From assembly GCA_027335545.1 (NCBI GenBank), contig DAHWHV010000495.1:1-8948 (forward strand): a stretch of 8,948 nucleotides of DNA, given 5' to 3'. How positions within the stretch are numbered: position 1 is the stretch's first letter; every line of letters begins with the position of its first letter. The DNA comes from Clostridia bacterium. Its GTDB lineage: Bacteria > Bacillota_E > RBS10-35 > JAJYVN01. Below the pieces are notes generated by a model. The model saw only the letters and a program-made list of their open reading frames with translations, was not told the origin of the DNA and did not search any database. The position numbers were made by a program, and so were the translations under genes. Below, piece by piece: positions 5,916 through 8,948 of the stretch.

Positions 5916-6062
5916 GCCCCAGGTGAGCGGTGCTCCGCCCCAGGTGAGCGGTGCTCCGCCCCAGGTGAGCGGTGCTCCGCCCCAGGCGGGCGGTGCTCCG
6001 CCCCAGGCGAGCGGTGCTCCGCCCCAGGCGAGCGGTGCTCCGCCCCAGGCGAGCGGTGCTCC
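5916..6062. repeat. 21-bp tandem repeat, seven complete copies
   Basis: Seven head-to-tail 21-bp units fill 147 bp exactly, sharing the core CAGGTGAGCGGTGCTCC. Units 1-3 are identical (GGTGAG), unit 4 has GGCGGG, and units 5-7 are identical (GGCGAG). All other bases are invariant. Each unit contains a small inverted repeat GAGC-GGT-GCTC (one arm altered in unit 4). Every frame through the array is open on both strands; the minus frame continuous with the downstream methyltransferase would encode AEHRSPG seven times. The array begins 13 bp after the stop codon of the upstream methyltransferase gene. The blockwise order of variants points to local duplication. Minisatellite, regulatory or binding-site array are all possible; a translated repeat is less likely. 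Confidence 0.95.
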
Positions 6063-6074
6063 GCCGCGCGGCGG

Positions 6075-6848
6075 TCACGCCCACGACAGAACGGGCGTCC
6101 ATTCCAGGAGGCCCTCGCGCACGGGCTCACCGGCGGCGACCCCGCCGTCCGCTCCGGGGGTCAGCAGCCCATCCAGGGCCTCGTCCAGGCGAGTCAAGTC
6201 GTCGGGCCCTTCCACGCCGAGCATGCCCGCCAACTGGGAGCGCGCCTCCTCGCGAGAGGCGAAGTGCCCGTAGCGCCGCATGGCCTCATGCACCTGGACC
6301 TCGGCGGAGATGCCCACCTCCTCGAGCACCGCCCGCAGATCGGCGAGCACCGGTTGCCGCGGGAAGGGCCGCTCCGGGTGGAAGCGCGGCCAGAGCGTCT
6401 CGACCAGCGGATTCATCTGCCGTTCCCGGATGGCCAGGAGGCAGCGGCGCGACGCGGCGGCCGACATGGCGCGCAGAAAGGCCGGGGCGTCCGGGCAGAA
6501 GTGGATGACCAGCGAGGCGAAGGCGACCTCCACGGGCGGAACGGCGTCGCGGCTCTCCGGCCAGGCCCCCGCGACCACCGTCAGCCGCGCGGCCGCCTCC
6601 GGAGCCAATCGGGCTCGGTCCGCCTCCAGGATCTCCCGCATCGGGTCGCCGGGCTCCACGGCCCAGACCCGGCACCCGGCCCGCGCCAGGGGCAGGCTGT
6701 AGCGGCCGGGGCCCGCACCGATGTCGAGCACGGTGCGCTCGGGCCCGAGCGCCGCCAGCACTGCCTGGTACAACGGGGCGCGGGTCAGGTCGCGGCTCGC
6801 ATCCTCACGCAGGCGCTCGGCCATCCCGGGACCGGGACCCGGCCCCAT
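6075..6848 (-). CDS. Class I SAM-dependent methyltransferase, substrate unknown
   Basis: From ATG 6848 the protein has 257 residues. SAM motif I is VLDIGAGPGRYSL (40-52), and the acidic residue after strand 2 is E65 in VWAVEP. The central region VEVAFASLVIHFCPDAPAFLRAM corresponds to motifs IV and V of small-molecule type methyltransferases. The C-terminal third (about 170-257) contains a helical cap-like region ending in a Gly/Ala-rich stretch and LLEWTPVLSWA. Nothing identifies the substrate. Two starts are possible: ATG 6848, which has GGTGGG at a 6-base distance but begins with a low-complexity GPGPGPG run, and ATG 6824, which lacks a Shine-Dalgarno and gives 249 residues. The gene is divergent from the P450 across a long gap and lies upstream of the THUMP methyltransferase, separated by the two tandem arrays; they may share a transcript. 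A role with the P450 in tailoring one product is possible but unsupported. Confidence 0.8.
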   Translation of the reverse strand: MGPGPGPGMAERLREDASRDLTRAPLYQAVLAALGPERTVLDIGAGPGRYSLPLARAGCRVWAVEPGDPMREILEADRARLAPEAAARLTVVAGAWPESRDAVPPVEVAFASLVIHFCPDAPAFLRAMSAAASRRCLLAIRERQMNPLVETLWPRFHPERPFPRQPVLADLRAVLEEVGISAEVQVHEAMRRYGHFASREEARSQLAGMLGVEGPDDLTRLDEALDGLLTPGADGGVAAGEPVREGLLEWTPVLSWA

Positions 6849-7593
6849 TCCACGCCCACCAGGGCGCGGGCCTTCCCCGCGCGTGCGGTTCCCCACTAGG
6901 GCCGTCCAGCGCTCCGCCGCCGCCCCCATCGCGCAACCCCTCCCCGCGGCGGGCCCCGGTGACGGCGCCGGCCCACCGGGATCCAGCATACAACCAGTTG
7001 CGCACCCAGCGGGCTCGGCGGCGCCGCGGCCGGGGCCGACACGGCATGGACGGGCGGGCAACGCCCCACGCGGGAGTCGGCGACGGCCGCCTGGGGGCCG
7101 ATGCGGATAGACCGAGGGAGACCGGCGACCCCAAGGGACGGCCTCGCTGCGTGCAGGTCGGACACCAGAACCGGGAGTGGGCCTGGCGCTGGTGACCAAC
7201 CGGACCCAGGCCCTGCAGGCGATCGAGGCCGCGGAGGGCCCCTTCGTCGTGCGCCCAAGCGGCGCGGCCTGGCCCCGGGAGCCGCGAGGTTCGCCGTGTT
7301 TCGGAGGTCCCGGGGTGTCGCCGCCACATTCGTGGGACGTCCGCCGCTGGTGCGGCTCCTGGGGGGCGGGGGGTTGGCTTGCGGCCTGGATGTGGCATTG
7401 CGGGCTGCGGTCGGAAGGGGTGGCCGCCTTGTCTCGGGACCGGCCAGGGCGTGGCGCGCGGGCGGCCTCCCGGGCCGCTACCCCGCTGACACGTCGCGCC
7501 GGGTGCGTGTGGTAGGCTACCGGCGATCCGCTGGGGCGCTGCGGCCCGTGCCGGGATCGTACATACGCCCCTGCGGGAAGGAGACCGGCCGCC
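6849..7593. other. Long gene-free divergent intergenic region
   Basis: About 745 bp lie between the divergent methyltransferase and P450 genes. Long open frames on both strands are GC-driven, with Arg/Pro/Gly-rich compositions and no motif. One short stretch near 7177-7265 reads with ordinary composition (ALVTNRTQALQAIEAAEGPF) but breaks down at once; it could be a gene relic or chance. A promoter-like element lies at 7510-7521. No tRNA, known riboswitch or repeat was recognised. Confidence 0.5.
7510..7521 (+). promoter_or_regulatory. Extended -10 element and overlapping inverted repeat before the P450 gene
   Basis: TGG followed by TAGGCT (7510-7518) fits TGn-TAnnnT, about 75 bp before the start codon. 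CTGACA at 7486-7491 resembles a -35 but is 21 bp away, which is too far for a standard promoter; an extended -10 can tolerate a poor -35. The same bases form GGTAG-G-CTACC (7511-7521), 5-bp arms that could be a small operator. Moderate to weak evidence. Confidence 0.35.
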
Positions 7594-8916
7594 ATGCGCC
7601 ACGCGCCGCCCCAGACCCCGCCCCCTGCACCCCTCCCCGCCGTGTCCGTCCCCGCCGAGGAGTTCGACCCGCGGGTCCCCGGCTTCGTCGCCGACCCGTA
7701 CCCCGCCTATGCGCGCCTGCGTGCGCGCGACCCCCTCCCCTTCGTGGAGGCGACCGGGGATTGGTGGGCGTTGCGCCACGCCGACTGCGTGCGGGTCCTC
7801 AGCGAGGAGTGCTTCGTCAAGGGCCCGCGCACGGAGCCGGAGCTGCCTCCGGCCTTCGCCCACCTGCCCCGCCTGGGCGCCAGCATGCTGGCCTCCGATC
7901 CGCCCGATCACACCCGGTTGCGGGCTCTGGTCAACCGAGCCTTCACCCCCCGGGTGGTGGAGCACCTGCGCCCCCGCATCCAGGCGATCGCCGGCACGCT
8001 GCTGGATGCGATCACGGCCCGCGGGCGCGGCCGGCCGGGATCGGCGCGCTCCGGGTCGACGTGTGCGGCGGCTTCAGACGCGGGCTCGGACGCGGGCGGG
8101 GGCTCGGCGCTGGAGTTAATGGAAGACTTCGCCTTTCCCCTGCCGGCAATCGTCATCGCCGAGATGCTGGGCGTCCCCCCCGCTGACCGCGAGCGCTTCC
8201 AGGGCTGGTCGCGACGCGTGGTGCAACTCCTAGACGGCACCCAGCCCGAGGAGGTGCGCCGCGACGGCTGGCGCGCGCACCTGGAACTGCTGGACTACTT
8301 CGATCGCCTCATCCGCGAGCGGCGCCACGGTGGACCCGGAAACCTGATCGCCGAGTTGGTGGCCGCCGAGGAGGCCGGGGACCGGCTCAGCGCCGGCGAG
8401 GTGCTGCGCATGTGCAGCCTGCTCCTTACCGCGGGGCACGAGACGACGACCCATCTCATCGGGGTGGGCACGCTGACGCTGCTGCAGCACCCCGCGCAGT
8501 GGCGCCTCTTGCGGGAACACCCCGAACTGGCGCCCAGCGCGGTAGAGGAGTTGCTGCGCTTCTCCCCACCCGTGCAGATCGACGGCCGCGTGGCGGCCGT
8601 GGACGTGGAGCTCGGCGGGCGGCGCATCGCCGCGGGCCAGTGGGTGCTGACCATCATCGGGGCCGCCAACCGAGACCCGGAGGTCTTTGCGCACCCCGAA
8701 CGCCTGGATCTCACCCGCACGCGCAATCCACACCTGGCCTTCGGCCGCGGCATCCACTTCTGCCTCGGTGCACCCCTGGCGCGCCTGGAGGCGCAGATCG
8801 CCTTCACCGAGGTGAGCCGGCGCCTGCCCGCTCTGCGGCTGGACGCCGCGGCAGGGCCGCAGTGGGGGACGAACACCGTCATCCGCGGCTTGCGTTCCCT
8901 GCCGCTCCGCTTCTGA
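7594..8916 (+). CDS. Cytochrome P450, bacterial soluble class I type
   Basis: The 440-residue protein is slightly longer than typical bacterial P450s (about 400). All core motifs are present: DPPDHTRLRALVNRAFTPR (102-120, helix C), the I-helix oxygen-activating motif AGHETT (280-285), the K-helix ELLR (E319 and R322), and the haem loop FGRGIHFCLG (383-392) with C390 as the haem ligand. No membrane anchor is visible, so it should be cytoplasmic and receive electrons from a ferredoxin or similar partner not encoded in the window. Sequence style is like the CYP107/CYP109-type hydroxylases of secondary metabolism or xenobiotic oxidation, but the substrate cannot be read from the sequence. The start ATG follows AAGGAG at 7578-7583. 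Residues about 143-172 form a Ser/Gly/Ala/Arg-rich insertion between helices D and E, just before LELMEDFAFPLP, explaining the extra length. Codon 175 is TTA, the only one I noticed in the genes here. Confidence 0.95.
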   Translation: MRHAPPQTPPPAPLPAVSVPAEEFDPRVPGFVADPYPAYARLRARDPLPFVEATGDWWALRHADCVRVLSEECFVKGPRTEPELPPAFAHLPRLGASMLASDPPDHTRLRALVNRAFTPRVVEHLRPRIQAIAGTLLDAITARGRGRPGSARSGSTCAAASDAGSDAGGGSALELMEDFAFPLPAIVIAEMLGVPPADRERFQGWSRRVVQLLDGTQPEEVRRDGWRAHLELLDYFDRLIRERRHGGPGNLIAELVAAEEAGDRLSAGEVLRMCSLLLTAGHETTTHLIGVGTLTLLQHPAQWRLLREHPELAPSAVEELLRFSPPVQIDGRVAAVDVELGGRRIAAGQWVLTIIGAANRDPEVFAHPERLDLTRTRNPHLAFGRGIHFCLGAPLARLEAQIAFTEVSRRLPALRLDAAAGPQWGTNTVIRGLRSLPLRF

Positions 8917-8920
8917 GCAG

Positions 8921-8934
8921 GGGGGCCAGCCCCC
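8921..8934 (+). terminator. GC hairpin after the P450 gene
   Basis: GGGGG-CCAG-CCCCC forms a perfect 5-bp stem four bases after the stop codon. A perfect 10-bp palindrome GGAGCGCTCC (8936-8945) follows at once. There is no T-run before the window ends, so termination is plausible rather than shown. Confidence 0.45.
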
Positions 8935-8948
8935 AGGAGCGCTCCGCT

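Noticed and set aside
5868..6062. Plasmid-type replication origin (13-mers plus iterons of about 21 bp)
   Set aside because: The repeat sizes are reminiscent, but the 13-mers are GC-rich rather than AT-rich, there is no DnaA box or rep gene, and the flanking genes are chromosomal in type.
5916..6062. CRISPR array
   Set aside because: Units are directly adjacent without unique spacers, and no cas gene is present.
5858..6130. N-terminal extension of the THUMP methyltransferase with seven AEHRSPG repeats
   Set aside because: It would overlap the upstream gene by 56 bp, all frames through the array are open on both strands because 21 is divisible by three, and the conserved family start (ALLALITLPGIESF) lies right after GTG 5857.
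6849..7595. Long N-terminal extension of the minus-strand methyltransferase up to 7595
   Set aside because: The extension is low-complexity and has no domain; the SAM-binding motif sits at the usual distance from the ATG at 6848 or 6824.

Overview
The window is very GC-rich, with near-uniform G/C third codon positions, GTG and TTG starts beside ATG, and a Tat-type lipoprotein signal on its solute-binding protein. This suggests a high-GC bacterium of the Chloroflexota or Actinomycetota type. No rRNA or marker gene is present, so the assignment is a guess. I see no tRNA, rRNA, CRISPR array, transposase, integrase or phage gene.

Layout. Positions 1-391 (minus) hold the start of a gene that runs off the left edge and encodes a small protein with a DnaJ-like cysteine cluster. 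It is divergent from a DtxR-family metal-dependent regulator (788-1483, plus). The 396-bp gap between them carries a good minus-strand promoter overlapping a TTAGG-n4-CCTAA inverted repeat, a plausible regulator target. A cytoplasmic-type glycerophosphodiester phosphodiesterase (GDPD, 1687-2406, plus) follows. Next is about 680 bp with no convincing gene but several hairpins and a perfect 14-bp palindrome. It leads to a lone ABC-transporter substrate-binding lipoprotein (3086-4567, plus) that ends at a strong GC hairpin.

The right half has two minus-strand methyltransferase genes: a THUMP-type RNA methyltransferase (4808-5857) and a class I SAM methyltransferase (6075-6848). Between them lie two adjoining tandem arrays, a 13-bp unit (about 3.5 copies) and a 21-bp unit (exactly 7 copies). 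A gene-free stretch of about 745 bp separates these genes from a divergent cytochrome P450 (7594-8916, plus), which has an unusual Ser/Gly/Ala-rich insertion and a rare TTA codon. The window ends in a GC hairpin and a short sequence resembling the 21-bp unit.

How the genes may work together. The clearest link is regulatory: the DtxR-family protein could control the divergent promoter in response to a metal, although its primary metal site has lost two usual ligands. GDPD and the solute-binding protein lie in the same direction, as glycerophosphodiester uptake and hydrolysis genes do elsewhere, but the long gap and separate signals make this weak. The two methyltransferases and the P450 look like unrelated single functions. 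I do not see a clear new multi-gene system. The items most worth a second look are the tandem arrays, the altered DtxR and GDPD active sites, and the operator-like palindromes.
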